Assembly (NCBI RefSeq): GCF_002770725.1
Contig: NZ_NQVN01000033.1
Span: 1-40,244, forward strand
Length of the DNA: 40,244 bases
Direction of reading: 5' to 3'
Origin: Pleomorphomonas carboxyditropha
GTDB taxonomy: Bacteria; Pseudomonadota; Alphaproteobacteria; Rhizobiales; Pleomorphomonadaceae
A program made the position numbers and the translations under genes. Below, one piece after another: positions 9,505-17,994 of this stretch. Under the pieces are notes generated by a model. It did no database searches and had not been told where the DNA came from. It saw only the letters and a list, made by a program, of their open reading frames with translations. How positions within the stretch are numbered: the first letter of the stretch is position 1; every line of letters starts with the position of its first letter.

Positions 9505-10506
9505 TGTTTGATCCCGTGTTTTGATGGTGCAATGTTCTCGCAGGAATGGAGGGATGCGCTATGGGCCAAGTTCTACACGGGAGCGCCACAACGACAGAGG
9601 CGATCCGTCGAGCGATACAAAGTAGTCAAGAGAGCCTGAGGGCTCTGGCCAAGCGCTACGGCATCAACCAGAAGACGGTCGCCAAGTGGAAGAAGCGGAC
9701 CTCTATCGCCGACCTTCCAACCGGGCCGCAAGACCCGCATTCGTCAGTGCTGTCGCTGGATGAGGAGGCGATCATCGTCGCCTTTCGCAAGCACACCCTG
9801 CTGCCGCTCGATGATTGCCTCTATGCGCTTCAGCCGACGATCCCACACCTGACGCGCTCGTCATTGCATCGCTGCTTGCACCGTCAGGGGATCAGTAGGC
9901 TCCCCGATGTCGAAGGCGACAAGGAGCCGAAGAAGAAGTTCAAGGCCTATCCAATCGGCTTCTTCCACATCGACATCGCCGAGGTGCAGACGGCAGAAGG
10001 CAAACTGCGCCTGTTCGTCGGGATCGACCGGACATCCAAGTTTGCCTATGCCGAACTTCATCAAGAGGCCGGCAAGATGGTCGCAGCCCAGTTCCTGCGC
10101 AACCTCATCGCAGCGGTTCCCTACACCATCCATACGGTACTGACCGACAACGGCATCCAGTTCACCAACCACGCCCGTCACAAATACGCCTTCCACCACA
10201 TCTTCGATCGCGTCTGCGACGAGAACGGCATCGAGCACAGGCTCACGAAGATCAATCATCCCTGGACGAACGGACAGGTCGAGCGGATGAACCGCACCAT
10301 CAAGGACGCTACCGTCAAGCGCTTCCATTACGACGATCACAACCAGTTGCGACGGCACCTCCAGGACTTCATCGACGCCTACAACTTCGGCCGCAGGCTC
10401 AAGACGCTTAAGGGCCTCACGCCCTACGAGTTCATCTGCAAACGATGGACTTCAGAGCCGGATCGTTTCATCTTCGATCCAATCCATCAAATGCCGGGAC
10501 TAAACA
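9505..10506 (+). mobile_element. IS481-family insertion sequence, 1002 bp
   Basis: Terminal inverted repeats are TGTTTGATCCCG at the left and its counterpart TGTTTAGTCCCG at the right end (read inwards), so both ends begin with TGT as in IS481. It is flanked by CCTAGG (9499-9504) and CCTAGA (10507-10512), a six-base duplication with one mismatch. This fits the NCTAGN target known for Bordetella IS481. The element carries one intact transposase gene. The CTAG on the right belongs to a palindromic repeat at 10508-10612, so the element appears to have landed at the repeat's edge. No neighbouring gene is broken. Confidence 0.88.
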
Positions 10507-10511
10507 CCTAG
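9561..10511 (+). CDS. IS481-family transposase (DDE)
   Basis: The 316-residue transposase has an N-terminal helix-turn-helix (ALAKRYGINQKTVAKWKKR) and an rve-type catalytic core. The acidic triad is visible as FHIDIAE, LTDNGIQF and GQVERMNRTIK. It appears intact. The ATG at 9561 (MGQVLHG) is preferred over one at 9546 because GGAGGG at 9548-9553 sits 7 bases before it. The stop codon TAG (10509-10511) is not inside the element proper: it is supplied by the CTAG target duplication, so the frame reads out of the right end and stops in host DNA. It should catalyse cut or copy transposition of its own IS. Confidence 0.92.
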   Translation: MGQVLHGSATTTEAIRRAIQSSQESLRALAKRYGINQKTVAKWKKRTSIADLPTGPQDPHSSVLSLDEEAIIVAFRKHTLLPLDDCLYALQPTIPHLTRSSLHRCLHRQGISRLPDVEGDKEPKKKFKAYPIGFFHIDIAEVQTAEGKLRLFVGIDRTSKFAYAELHQEAGKMVAAQFLRNLIAAVPYTIHTVLTDNGIQFTNHARHKYAFHHIFDRVCDENGIEHRLTKINHPWTNGQVERMNRTIKDATVKRFHYDDHNQLRRHLQDFIDAYNFGRRLKTLKGLTPYEFICKRWTSEPDRFIFDPIHQMPGLNT

Positions 10512-10612
10512 AGCATCGGACCGAAAAGTGGACTCCGGTTTTCGGAAAATCCGATGCGACAACGAAAAACTAGATCGTCACTTTGCGTCCGTTAGGACGC
10601 ACGACGATCTAG
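10508..10612. repeat. palindromic mosaic intergenic repeat, rhizobial type
   Basis: Two nested palindromes lie side by side. The first pairs GCATCGGA (10513-10520) with TCCGATGC (10550-10557), and inside it CCGAAAA (10521-10527) with TTTTCGG (10539-10545). The second pairs CTAGATCGTC (10570-10579) with GACGATCTAG (10603-10612), with an inner stem GCGTCC/GGACGC and loop GTTA (10585-10600). CTAG occurs at both outer borders and at the junction. The first half resembles palindromic elements scattered through rhizobial genomes (from memory). The second half could act as a bidirectional terminator between the IS and the GNAT gene. Confidence 0.75.
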
Positions 10613-11160
10613 ACGTTGGGGCGCACCGCCCTCACCGGGCCGGCGACGCCGTCGGACGCGCCCGGCGTGAGTTCGGCCCACAGCAGGCGAGCCGGATCGA
10701 CCGGCCCCGGCAGTTGCAGCCGGCCGGCCGGCACGACGCGGAAGCCGAACGGCCAGTAATAGGGCAGGTCTCCGACCAGCACGACCAGCCGGTGGTGCCG
10801 TTGACGCGCCGCTTCCATGGAGAGCCGCATCAGCGCCTTGCCGACGCCGAGGTTCTTGAGCGCCGGCAATACGGCGAGCGGGCCGAGCAGCAGCGCCGGC
10901 GTTTCGCCCGCCGCGATGGCGGTGAGCCGCACCGAACCGATGATGTTCTCCCGGTAGGCGGCGACGAGGCTGGTCGGGCCATCGGGCGCATGGCCTTCCC
11001 GCAGGCGAAAGGCAGTGCGGCTGTAGCGGCCGGGGCCGAAAGTCACGTCGTGGATGGCGTCGATGGCGGCGGCGTCGCCGGCCATTTCCGGGCGGAAGGC
11101 GACGTCCTCGAGCGCAAAGCTGTCGATGGAGCGGGCAAGCGAGAGATCGATGGCGGTCAT
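10609..11160 (-). CDS. GNAT-family N-acetyltransferase (YhbS-like)
   Basis: This is a 183-residue acetyl-CoA-dependent acyltransferase; the substrate is not known. The GNAT core is visible: FRPEMAGDAAAIDAIHDVTF at the start, LLLGPLAVLPALKNLGVGKA as the acetyl-CoA binding motif A, and PYYWPFGFRV near the C-terminal end, a pattern of the YhbS-like group (COG3153). The start is uncertain. ATG at 11160 gives a normal family length, while an in-frame ATG at 11193 adds 11 residues, and neither has a clear Shine-Dalgarno. The stop codon TAG (10609-10611) lies inside the terminal CTAG of the palindromic repeat, so the repeat borders directly on the coding region. Confidence 0.85.
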   Translation of the reverse strand: MTAIDLSLARSIDSFALEDVAFRPEMAGDAAAIDAIHDVTFGPGRYSRTAFRLREGHAPDGPTSLVAAYRENIIGSVRLTAIAAGETPALLLGPLAVLPALKNLGVGKALMRLSMEAARQRHHRLVVLVGDLPYYWPFGFRVVPAGRLQLPGPVDPARLLWAELTPGASDGVAGPVRAVRPNV

Positions 11161-11385
11161 GTCGAACCGTGGGAAAGCGGGGTGCGGCGCCATCGATCCG
11201 CAGACCCCGGGGAGCGGCTGATCAGGCGCAGGAAGACGCGAAGGCGCGCTCAAAAGCGCGGGCGTCGCGTCGTCGTCGCTGATCGTGGCCGAGGAGCATG
11301 CAACTCTCCGAAAAGGTTCGCCGCCCCTTAGCATGACGGCGATGGCCGCACAAGCTGGAGCCTGCACGTTAGAAGGAAATTGGTT

Positions 11386-11512
11386 GAAGCCGCCTTGGCG
11401 GCTTTCGGCGCCAAGCGGCGCCGCGCGAAGCGGCATTTCGAGGCAAGAATCGCCTCGAAATGTACAAGCGGAGCGGAAAGCCTAAGGGCCGGAGGCCCGC
11501 CGGCGTTTGAGG
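11386..11512. repeat. interrupted copy of the hairpin-rich repeat
   Basis: It matches the units at 2551-2731: stem GAAGCCGC-CTTG-GCGGCTTTC, then GGCGCC-AAGC-GGCGCC, then the terminal GGGCCGGAGGCCCGCCGGCG block. Between the second hairpin and the end block it carries an extra palindromic insert, CATTTCGAGGC (11434-11444) paired with GCCTCGAAATG (11452-11462). The loops differ between copies while the stems are kept. Confidence 0.75.
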
Positions 11513-11523
11513 CCGAGAATAGG

Positions 11524-11542
11524 CAAACGCCTATAGCGTTTG
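11524..11542 (-). terminator. weak hairpin downstream of cydC
   Basis: A 7-bp stem CAAACGC/GCGTTTG with a 5-base loop lies 7 bases past the cydC stop. No proper T-tract follows on the minus strand, so this may or may not terminate the transcript. Confidence 0.3.
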
Positions 11543-11548
11543 CGAAAT

Positions 11549-13231
11549 TTATACTTCGGAAGCCGCGCGATTTGCGGCGATCCGGCCTTCGTCGAGCTTC
11601 ACCACGCGATCCATGCGGTGAAGCGCCGCGCGGGCATGCGTGATCAGAATCACCGTCCGGCCGGCCATCCGGTCGAGCACTCGCTCGAGGACGGCAGCCT
11701 CGGTTTCCGGATCGAGCCCCTCGCCCGGCTCGTCGAGGACGAGGATGTCCGGATCGGGCAGCAACGCGCGAGCGATGGCGACGCGACGCGCCTCGCCGCC
11801 CGACAGCGTGGCGCCGGCGACGCCGACCGGCGTCGCGAGCCCCTGCGGCAAGCGGGCGACGAAATCGGCAAGACCGGCCGCCTCGATGGCGGCGGCGAGC
11901 TCCTCGGCCGTCGCCGAGGGGCGGCCGAGGCGGAGATTTTCCTCGAGCGTCAATGTGAAGAGATGCGGCCTCTGCGGCACCACGCCGACTGTCCGGCGGA
12001 CGTCGGCAAGCGCGAGGTCGGCGAGCGGTACGCCGCCGAGCCGGATTTCTCCCAGATCCGGATCGCGCAGCCGGGCGAGCAGGGCGGCGACCGACGACTT
12101 GCCGGCGCCGCTTTTGCCGACCAGCGCCACGCGGCTGCCGAAGGGGATATCGAGGCTGACGCCATCGAGGGCCGGCCGGAGGCCGCCGGGATAATGCAGC
12201 GTCACGCCATCGAGGCGAAGATCGCGGCCTTCAGGCAATGGCCGGGGATTCGCCGGCTCGATGACCGGCGGCTTGCGATCGAGGATGGCGAACAGCCGCC
12301 GCGCCGATGCGAGCGTCGACGAGACGCCGAGAAAAGCCGCCGGCAGGCCCATGAAGACCTCGGCCGCCGACAGCGACAGAAGCGCCGCCATGGCGAGGTC
12401 CGGCCCCTCCATGCGACTGGCCGCGACGAGCGGCACGCCGACGGCCAGCGCCACGATCAGCGCCAGATCGCCGGAGAGGCGGCCGAGCGCCTGCCCGAAC
12501 GCCGCCCGGCGGGCCAGCCGGCGCTCGGCTTGGACGAGCGAGGCCATCGCCCCGACCAGCCTGTCGCGATGACCGGCGAACGCGCCGACGGCGATGAGCG
12601 GCATGAGGCCGGAGAGATCGTCGACGACCAGCCGGCGGAGATCGGCCGAGCGCGCCGTCAGCGCACGCCCGGGACCGGCCGCCGCGACGGCGGCGAGCGC
12701 CGGCGCCAGGAGACCGCAGCCGGCGAGCACCGCGAGGACTCCGGCCGACAACAGCCCATCGTAAAGGAAGAGCAGCAGCCCGACGGCGGCGAGCGTCAGC
12801 AGAGCGACGATCAGCGGCGACAGAAGCCGCAGGAAAGTCAGCTCCAGCCGGTCGATGTCGGCCTTGAGACGAGCGAGCAGATCGCCCGAGCGGAGGTCGT
12901 CGAGGGCGGCCGGGGCGAGCGGCACCATCCTGGCGAACAGGTGGGCGCGCGTGTCGGCAAGAAGGCGCAACGTCGCCTCGTGGCCGACCACCCGGTCGAT
13001 GTAGCGGCCGCCGGTGCGCAGGATGGCCAGCGTCCGGATGATCGCCGCCGGCGTGAAGTAGTTCATGGCAATGCCGGTAAGGCCGGCCGCCGCCATGGCG
13101 GTGATGAACCAGCCGGATATCGCCATCAGCCCGACATTGGCGAGCGTCGCCACCAGCGACACCAGCATCGACAGCAGGATCCAGCCGACATGCCGGCGAT
13201 AGAGGCCGAGGAGACGGAGCAGATCTTTCAC
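11549..13231 (-). CDS. cydC: ABC transporter CydC, cytochrome bd assembly
   Basis: CydC is one half of the heterodimeric CydDC ABC exporter, which exports cysteine and glutathione and is needed to assemble cytochrome bd. The 560-residue protein has an N-terminal six-helix membrane domain (about 1-300) and a C-terminal nucleotide-binding domain. That domain shows Walker A GKSGAGKSS, Q-loop VVPQRPHLF, signature LSGGEARR, Walker B ILVLDEPGEGLD and the H-loop histidine in LITHARAA. The start ATG overlaps the cydD stop (ATGA), so the two are translationally coupled. It is the last gene of the cyd cluster. Confidence 0.92.
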   Translation of the reverse strand: MKDLLRLLGLYRRHVGWILLSMLVSLVATLANVGLMAISGWFITAMAAAGLTGIAMNYFTPAAIIRTLAILRTGGRYIDRVVGHEATLRLLADTRAHLFARMVPLAPAALDDLRSGDLLARLKADIDRLELTFLRLLSPLIVALLTLAAVGLLLFLYDGLLSAGVLAVLAGCGLLAPALAAVAAAGPGRALTARSADLRRLVVDDLSGLMPLIAVGAFAGHRDRLVGAMASLVQAERRLARRAAFGQALGRLSGDLALIVALAVGVPLVAASRMEGPDLAMAALLSLSAAEVFMGLPAAFLGVSSTLASARRLFAILDRKPPVIEPANPRPLPEGRDLRLDGVTLHYPGGLRPALDGVSLDIPFGSRVALVGKSGAGKSSVAALLARLRDPDLGEIRLGGVPLADLALADVRRTVGVVPQRPHLFTLTLEENLRLGRPSATAEELAAAIEAAGLADFVARLPQGLATPVGVAGATLSGGEARRVAIARALLPDPDILVLDEPGEGLDPETEAAVLERVLDRMAGRTVILITHARAALHRMDRVVKLDEGRIAANRAASEV

Positions 13232-14949
13232 GCCGCGCCTCCGCCGTCCAGCGTCGCCGACATGGCGGCGAACGCGCCGCCGCGCGCCTTGAGCTCGGCC
13301 GGCGTCCCTTCCTCCGCCAGTCGACCGCCGGCGAGGACCAGCACCCGGTCGGCGGCCTCCACCGTGCGCAGACGATGGGCGATGGTAAGGCGCGTGCGGC
13401 CAGCCGAAAGCGCGGCGATCGCCTCTCCCACCGCCGCCTCGGTGGCGGCGTCGAGATGGGCGGTGGGTTCGTCCATCAGCACGAGCGGCGCTGGGGAGAA
13501 GAGCGCGCGGGCCAGCATCAGCCGCTGCGCCTCGCCGCCGGAAAGGCCGGCGCCGCCCTCGCCGATGCGGCTTTCCACGCCGTCGGGCAGCCGGGCGACG
13601 AACTCATCGGCGCGGGCGGCCCTGAGCGCCGCCGAGATATCGCCGGGCCGGCCCATTGCGATGTTCTCGGCGATGGTGGCGTCGAACAGGAAGGCGCGCT
13701 GCGGCAGGAAGGCGATGTGGCGCCTGATATCGTCGAGGTCGAGGGAGGCGAGCGGCCGGCCGTCGATCAGGATGGTGCCGGCCGACGGCTCCAGGAAGCC
13801 GCCGATCAGCGACAGGATGGTCGACTTGCCGGCGCCGCTCTCGCCGACGATCGCTACCTGCTCGCCGGCGCCGATGTCGAAGCTGACGCCATCGAGGGCA
13901 AGGCGGCCGTCGCCATAGCCGGCCGACACGTTGTCGAAGCGGACCGATACCGCCGCACCGGCGCCGAACGGCTCGCCGCCGGTGCGGCGAGGCACCGGCC
14001 GGGCCAGGAAGTCGACAAGCCGCTCGGCGGCGGCCACCGCTTCCATGCGGGCGTGCCGCTCGGTGCCGAGCATCCTGAGCGGCGCGTAGAACAGCGGGGC
14101 GAGCAGCAGCACGGTGAGGCCGTCGACAAAGGCGATCTCACCCCACAGCAGCCGGAACCCCACCAAGACCGCCGTCACGGCGATGGAAACGGTGGCGAAG
14201 AATTCCAGCACCAGCGCCGACAGGAAGGCGAGGCGCAGCACCTTCATGGTCTCGCGCCGGTATTCGTCGGCGGTTCGGGCCACCAGCTTCACCTCGCGCT
14301 TCGCCGCGCCGAGCAGCACCAGGTCGGCGAGACCGGCCACGGCGTCCAGGAGATGTCCGCCGAGCCGCGCCATCGAGGCCCATTGCCGCTGGTTGGCCCG
14401 TTCGGCCGAGCGGCCGGCCAGCACCATGAACATCGGCAGAAGCGGCAGGGTCACGGCGAAGATCGCCGCCGAGCGCCAGTCGACCGGCAGCACGACAAGC
14501 AGGATGGCGACGGGCAGCACGGCGACGGCGGCCGTCGCCGGCAGCCACTGCCGCCAATAGGGCTCGATGCCGGCGACGGCGTCGGTCAGCGTCGTGGCGA
14601 GATCGCCGGTGGCGGTACCGGCCAGCCGCACCGGCCCGAGGGCGGCGACCTGATCGAGAAGACGAGCGAACAATCCCTGCCGCGCCCGCGCCGCCGCCTC
14701 GAAGCCGACCTGAGCGCCGGCATAGCCGATCACCGCCCTGAGGACGGCGATGCCGACAAGCTGCATCAGCCAGGAGAGGACGGCGGCAAGGTCAGCGCCC
14801 TGAAAGACCGCGGCGTCGATGATGCGGGCGGTGACGAAGGCAGCGGCCACTCCGAGCAGGCCCTCGGCGACGGCGGCGGCGAGAAGCAGCGCCGTCTCCC
14901 TTCGCACACCGGCCGAAAGATCTTCGAGAAGGGTCTCGGGTTTGCTCAT
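13228..14949 (-). CDS. cydD: ABC transporter CydD, cytochrome bd assembly
   Basis: CydD is the partner subunit of the CydDC thiol exporter. The 573-residue product (start MSKPETLL) has six membrane helices in the first 300 residues, then an ATPase domain. That domain has Walker A VGESGAGKST, signature LSGGEAQRL, Walker B LVLMDEPTAHLD and H-loop TIAHRLRT. The frame stays open 21 codons upstream of the chosen ATG, but the MSKPET start gives the usual CydD N-terminus. No strong Shine-Dalgarno is seen. It is separated from cydX by 172 bases containing a stable hairpin, so cydDC may be transcribed partly independently of cydABX. Confidence 0.9.
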   Translation of the reverse strand: MSKPETLLEDLSAGVRRETALLLAAAVAEGLLGVAAAFVTARIIDAAVFQGADLAAVLSWLMQLVGIAVLRAVIGYAGAQVGFEAAARARQGLFARLLDQVAALGPVRLAGTATGDLATTLTDAVAGIEPYWRQWLPATAAVAVLPVAILLVVLPVDWRSAAIFAVTLPLLPMFMVLAGRSAERANQRQWASMARLGGHLLDAVAGLADLVLLGAAKREVKLVARTADEYRRETMKVLRLAFLSALVLEFFATVSIAVTAVLVGFRLLWGEIAFVDGLTVLLLAPLFYAPLRMLGTERHARMEAVAAAERLVDFLARPVPRRTGGEPFGAGAAVSVRFDNVSAGYGDGRLALDGVSFDIGAGEQVAIVGESGAGKSTILSLIGGFLEPSAGTILIDGRPLASLDLDDIRRHIAFLPQRAFLFDATIAENIAMGRPGDISAALRAARADEFVARLPDGVESRIGEGGAGLSGGEAQRLMLARALFSPAPLVLMDEPTAHLDAATEAAVGEAIAALSAGRTRLTIAHRLRTVEAADRVLVLAGGRLAEEGTPAELKARGGAFAAMSATLDGGGAA

Positions 14950-15041
14950 GCGCGAATGGGCCGGTGATGAGATGTGGCAAGCCGGAGTGCCACGCGCCGA
15001 CCGGAACCGCAAGGGCGGTCGCCTTCACTTGGGCGCGATTG

Positions 15042-15085
15042 AAAACAGGACGGCCGGCACGGTGGGCGGGACGACCGTGCCGGCC
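15042..15085 (-). terminator. hairpin between cydX and cydD (terminator or attenuator)
   Basis: A perfect 12-bp stem GGCCGGCACGGT (15052-15063) pairs with ACCGTGCCGGCC (15074-15085) across a 10-base loop. On the minus strand it is followed after six bases by TTTT (15042-15045). The stem is strong and the T-tract short, so it may attenuate rather than end transcription from cydABX into cydDC. Confidence 0.5.
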
Positions 15086-15121
15086 TTGAAAGACGCGGCG
15101 GAGGCCGCCGCGCCGGATCGG

Positions 15122-15232
15122 TTATTCGGACGCGTCGATGTCGAGACCGTCCTGGAATTCGAACCACATGACGTTGATGACGCCGATCGCCGCCGCGGCC
15201 GTGACGCCAAGGATCCAGGCAAAATACCACAT
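15122..15232 (-). CDS. cydX: cytochrome bd small subunit CydX
   Basis: This 36-residue single-helix subunit stabilises the haem sites of cytochrome bd. The N-terminus MWYFAWILGV followed by a hydrophobic stretch and NVMWFEF is the CydX (YbgT) pattern, and the acidic tail DIDASE is typical. The start is secure: GGAGGAG (15241-15247) lies 8 bases upstream. The gene begins 16 bases after the cydB stop in the same direction, matching the usual cydABX order. It is easily missed because of its length. Confidence 0.93.
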   Translation of the reverse strand: MWYFAWILGVTAAAAIGVINVMWFEFQDGLDIDASE

Positions 15233-15248
15233 TGTCCGTTCTCCTCCG

Positions 15249-16400
15249 TCAGTAGGCCGAATGCGAGCGGGCGCCGATGTCGTCCGCCGTGACGCGGCCC
15301 CACATCCGCCAGTAGCACCAGAGGGTGTAGGCGAGCACGACCGGCAGGAAGATGATCACGGCCCAGAACATGACGTTGAGCGTCAGGTGGCTGGACGTGG
15401 CGTCCCACATGGTCAGGCTGGCGTTGGGGTCGAGGCTCGACGGCATCACGAAGGGGAACATCGAGAGGCCGGCGGTGCCGATGATGCCGGCGATGCCGAG
15501 CGCCGACGTCACGAAGGCGAGGCCGGGCCGGTCGGCCTTGGCGAGAAGCGCGGTGAGGAGCGGTCCGACGAGGCCGACCACCGGCGCCAGGATGGTGATC
15601 GGCATCGTCGCGTAGATGTCGAACCAGGCGCCCGGCGCCACCACCACCTGCTTGCCGAGCGGGTTGGGCAGGGCATCGAGCGGCGGCTGCGACACGATGC
15701 GATAGCCGTCGATGCCGAGCCAAACCCAGACGCCGGCGATTGCGAACAGCGCGGCGACCACCGGTGCCAGCCGGATCACCAGCGCCTGCGACCGCGCCGC
15801 CACCTCACCGGAGGCACGAAGCTGCAGCCAGACGGCCCCGTGCGCGACCAGCATGCCCAGCGAAATGAGGCCGGCCAGCAGCGCGAAGGGGTTGAGCAGC
15901 GGCAGCAGGGCGAAGATGAACGAGCCCTGGTAGTGGGCACGCAGGATCTCGTCGAGGCGGAAGGGCACGCCCTGCAGGAGATTGCCGAAGGCGACGCCGA
16001 AGATCAGCGCCGGAATGGCCCCGCCGGCGAACAGTGCCCAGTCCCAGGTCGAGCGCCACTTCGGATTGTCGAGCTTCGAACGGTAGTCGAAGCCGACCGG
16101 CCGGAAGAACAGCGCGAACAGCACCAGGAGCATCGCCATGTAGAAGCCGGAAAAGGCGGCGGCGTAGACCATCGGCCAGGCGGCGAACAGGGCGCCACCG
16201 GCGGTGATCAGCCACACCTGATTGCCGTCCCAGTGCGGGCCGATGGTGTTGATGGCGATGCGCCGCTCGGCGTCGGTCTTGGCGACGAAGGGCAGAAGCG
16301 ACCCGACGCCCATGTCCATGCCGTCGGTGATGGCGAAGCCGATCAGCAGCGCGCCGACGAGGATCCACCAGATGAACTTCAGCGTTTCATAGTCGAACAT
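15249..16400 (-). CDS. cydB: cytochrome bd ubiquinol oxidase subunit II
   Basis: CydB pairs with CydA in the inner membrane quinol oxidase, which reduces oxygen to water with high affinity and without proton pumping. The 383-residue protein starts MFDYETLKFIWW and shows the conserved ITDGMDMGVG segment near residue 24, GPHWDGNQVW near 54-63 and several hydrophobic helices. The length agrees with E. coli CydB (379). It lies 10 bases downstream of cydA in the same operon and precedes cydX. Confidence 0.95.
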   Translation of the reverse strand: MFDYETLKFIWWILVGALLIGFAITDGMDMGVGSLLPFVAKTDAERRIAINTIGPHWDGNQVWLITAGGALFAAWPMVYAAAFSGFYMAMLLVLFALFFRPVGFDYRSKLDNPKWRSTWDWALFAGGAIPALIFGVAFGNLLQGVPFRLDEILRAHYQGSFIFALLPLLNPFALLAGLISLGMLVAHGAVWLQLRASGEVAARSQALVIRLAPVVAALFAIAGVWVWLGIDGYRIVSQPPLDALPNPLGKQVVVAPGAWFDIYATMPITILAPVVGLVGPLLTALLAKADRPGLAFVTSALGIAGIIGTAGLSMFPFVMPSSLDPNASLTMWDATSSHLTLNVMFWAVIIFLPVVLAYTLWCYWRMWGRVTADDIGARSHSAY

Positions 16401-16410
16401 GGCGGTCTCC

Positions 16411-17994
16411 TCATTCTGCCGCCGCGACGCGGGCCGATGCCGGCGTCTGGGTCTCGAAATGATAGCGGCCGGTGCCGAGCGAGCTCGGGCCGAGGCGGGC
16501 GAACTTGAACATCAGGTAGGCCTCGACCACCAGCAGGCCGGTGTAGAGCACCAGGAAGCCGGTCAGCGAGAAGATCAGATCGGTGGTGGTGAGGCTCGAC
16601 GTACCGAGGAAGGTCGGCAGCACCTCGCCGATCGCCCAGGGCTGACGGCCGAATTCGGCGACGAACCAGCCGAGCTCGCAGGCGAGCCAGGGCAGCGGAA
16701 TCGCCCACAGCGCCGCCTTGAGCAACCAGCGGTTCTTCTCGTGGCTGCGCCGGGCGCTGACGTAGAAGGCCGAGGCGAAGATGATCAGCATGACGAAGCC
16801 GAAGCCGACCATGAAGCGGAAGGCCCAGAACAGCGGCCAGACCTTGGGGATCGTGCCGTCGGCGGCGGCCTGGATCTGCTCCTCGCTGGCGGTGGCCGGA
16901 TCCTCGACGAACTGCTTCAGCAGAAGGCCGAAGCCGATATCCTTGGCGTGGGCGTCAAAGACGGCGCGCGTCTCCGGCGTGGTGTCGCCCCCGCGGATCT
17001 TCATCATCGCCGCGTAGCCCTCCTGCCCCGACCGGATGCGGGCGAGATGCTCCTCGCGGAGCTGGTTGAGGCCGCGTACCGGCTCATCCAGCGAACGCGT
17101 GGCGATCAGGCCGAGCGCGTAGGGAATTTCGATCGCCCCGCGGGTAACCTTCTCCTCCTGCGAGGGGAAGCCGATCAGGTTGAAGGCGGCCGGGGCCGGA
17201 GCGGTGTCCCACTCGCCCTCGATGGCGGCGAGCTTGACCTTCTGCACGTCGCCGAGCTCGTAGCCGCTCTCGTCGCCGAGCACGATCACCGACAGGCAGG
17301 ACGCGAGGCCGAACCCGGCGGCGACGGCAAACGACCGCTTGGCGAACGCGATGTCGCGCCCCTTGAGCAGGTACCAGGAGGAAATGCCGAGCACGAACAT
17401 CGAGGCGGTGGTGTAGCCGGCGGCGACCGTGTGGACGAACTTCACTTGGGCGACCGGATTGAACAGCACCTCCGAAAAGGAGTGCATTTCCATGCGCATC
17501 GTCTCGGGCGAGAACAGCGAGCCGACCGGGTTCTGCATCCAGCCGTTGGCGACCAAGATCCACAGGGCCGACAGGTTGGAGCCGAGCGCCGTCAGGAAGG
17601 TGACGGCAAGGTGCTGGCGCCGGCTGAGCTTGTCCCAGCCGAGGAAGAACAGGCCGACGAAGGTCGATTCGAGGAAGAAGGCCATCAGGCCTTCGATGGC
17701 CAGCGGTGCGCCGAAGATGTCGCCGACGTAATGCGAATAATAGGACCAGTTGGTTCCGAACTGGAACTCCATGGTCAGGCCGGTGGTGACGCCGAGGGCG
17801 AAGTTGATGCCGAACAGCTTGCCCCAGAACTTCGTCATGTCCCGGTAGATTTCCTTGCCGGTCATCACGTAGACGGTTTCCATGATGACCAGTAGCCAGG
17901 CCAGCCCCAGCGTCAGCGGCACGAAGATGAAGTGGTACATTGCCGTGGCGGCGAATTGCCAGCGCGACAATTCCACGAATGTCTGATCGAACAT
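16411..17994 (-). CDS. cydA: cytochrome bd ubiquinol oxidase subunit I
   Basis: CydA carries the haem b558, b595 and d sites and the quinol site. The 527-residue protein has [14 protein letters not shown] with the b595 histidine, [10 protein letters not shown] with the b558 histidine and the GRQPW signature. The segment from [12 protein letters not shown] to [12 protein letters not shown] shows a full-length Q-loop of the E. coli (long Q-loop) class, not the short cyanide-insensitive type. The start at 17994 (MFDQTF) is chosen because GAGAGG lies 12 bases before it. An ATG at 18006 would touch that same sequence with no spacing. It heads cydABX and is divergent from an Rrf2 regulator. Confidence 0.95.
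   Translation of the reverse strand: MFDQTFVELSRWQFAATAMYHFIFVPLTLGLAWLLVIMETVYVMTGKEIYRDMTKFWGKLFGINFALGVTTGLTMEFQFGTNWSYYSHYVGDIFGAPLAIEGLMAFFLESTFVGLFFLGWDKLSRRQHLAVTFLTALGSNLSALWILVANGWMQNPVGSLFSPETMRMEMHSFSEVLFNPVAQVKFVHTVAAGYTTASMFVLGISSWYLLKGRDIAFAKRSFAVAAGFGLASCLSVIVLGDESGYELGDVQKVKLAAIEGEWDTAPAPAAFNLIGFPSQEEKVTRGAIEIPYALGLIATRSLDEPVRGLNQLREEHLARIRSGQEGYAAMMKIRGGDTTPETRAVFDAHAKDIGFGLLLKQFVEDPATASEEQIQAAADGTIPKVWPLFWAFRFMVGFGFVMLIIFASAFYVSARRSHEKNRWLLKAALWAIPLPWLACELGWFVAEFGRQPWAIGEVLPTFLGTSSLTTTDLIFSLTGFLVLYTGLLVVEAYLMFKFARLGPSSLGTGRYHFETQTPASARVAAAE

Larger units (their letters stand above)
11161..11548. other. intergenic region with third hairpin repeat copy
   Basis: This stretch of about 390 bases has no supported gene. 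Its main content is a diverged, interrupted copy of the hairpin repeat (11386-11512). A small inverted repeat, CAAACGC-CTATA-GCGTTTG, lies at 11524-11542 just downstream of cydC. The rest (11161-11385) should hold the promoter of the GNAT gene, but I see no convincing boxes. Confidence 0.5.

Noticed and set aside
11540-13918. 792-codon plus-strand frame over cydC and cydD
   Set aside because: It spans the junction of two genes with complete ABC transporter motifs on the other strand; no recognisable domain.
16411-17994. Short-Q-loop cyanide-insensitive oxidase (CIO type)
   Set aside because: The protein is 527 residues and keeps the full Q-loop sequence seen in E. coli CydA.
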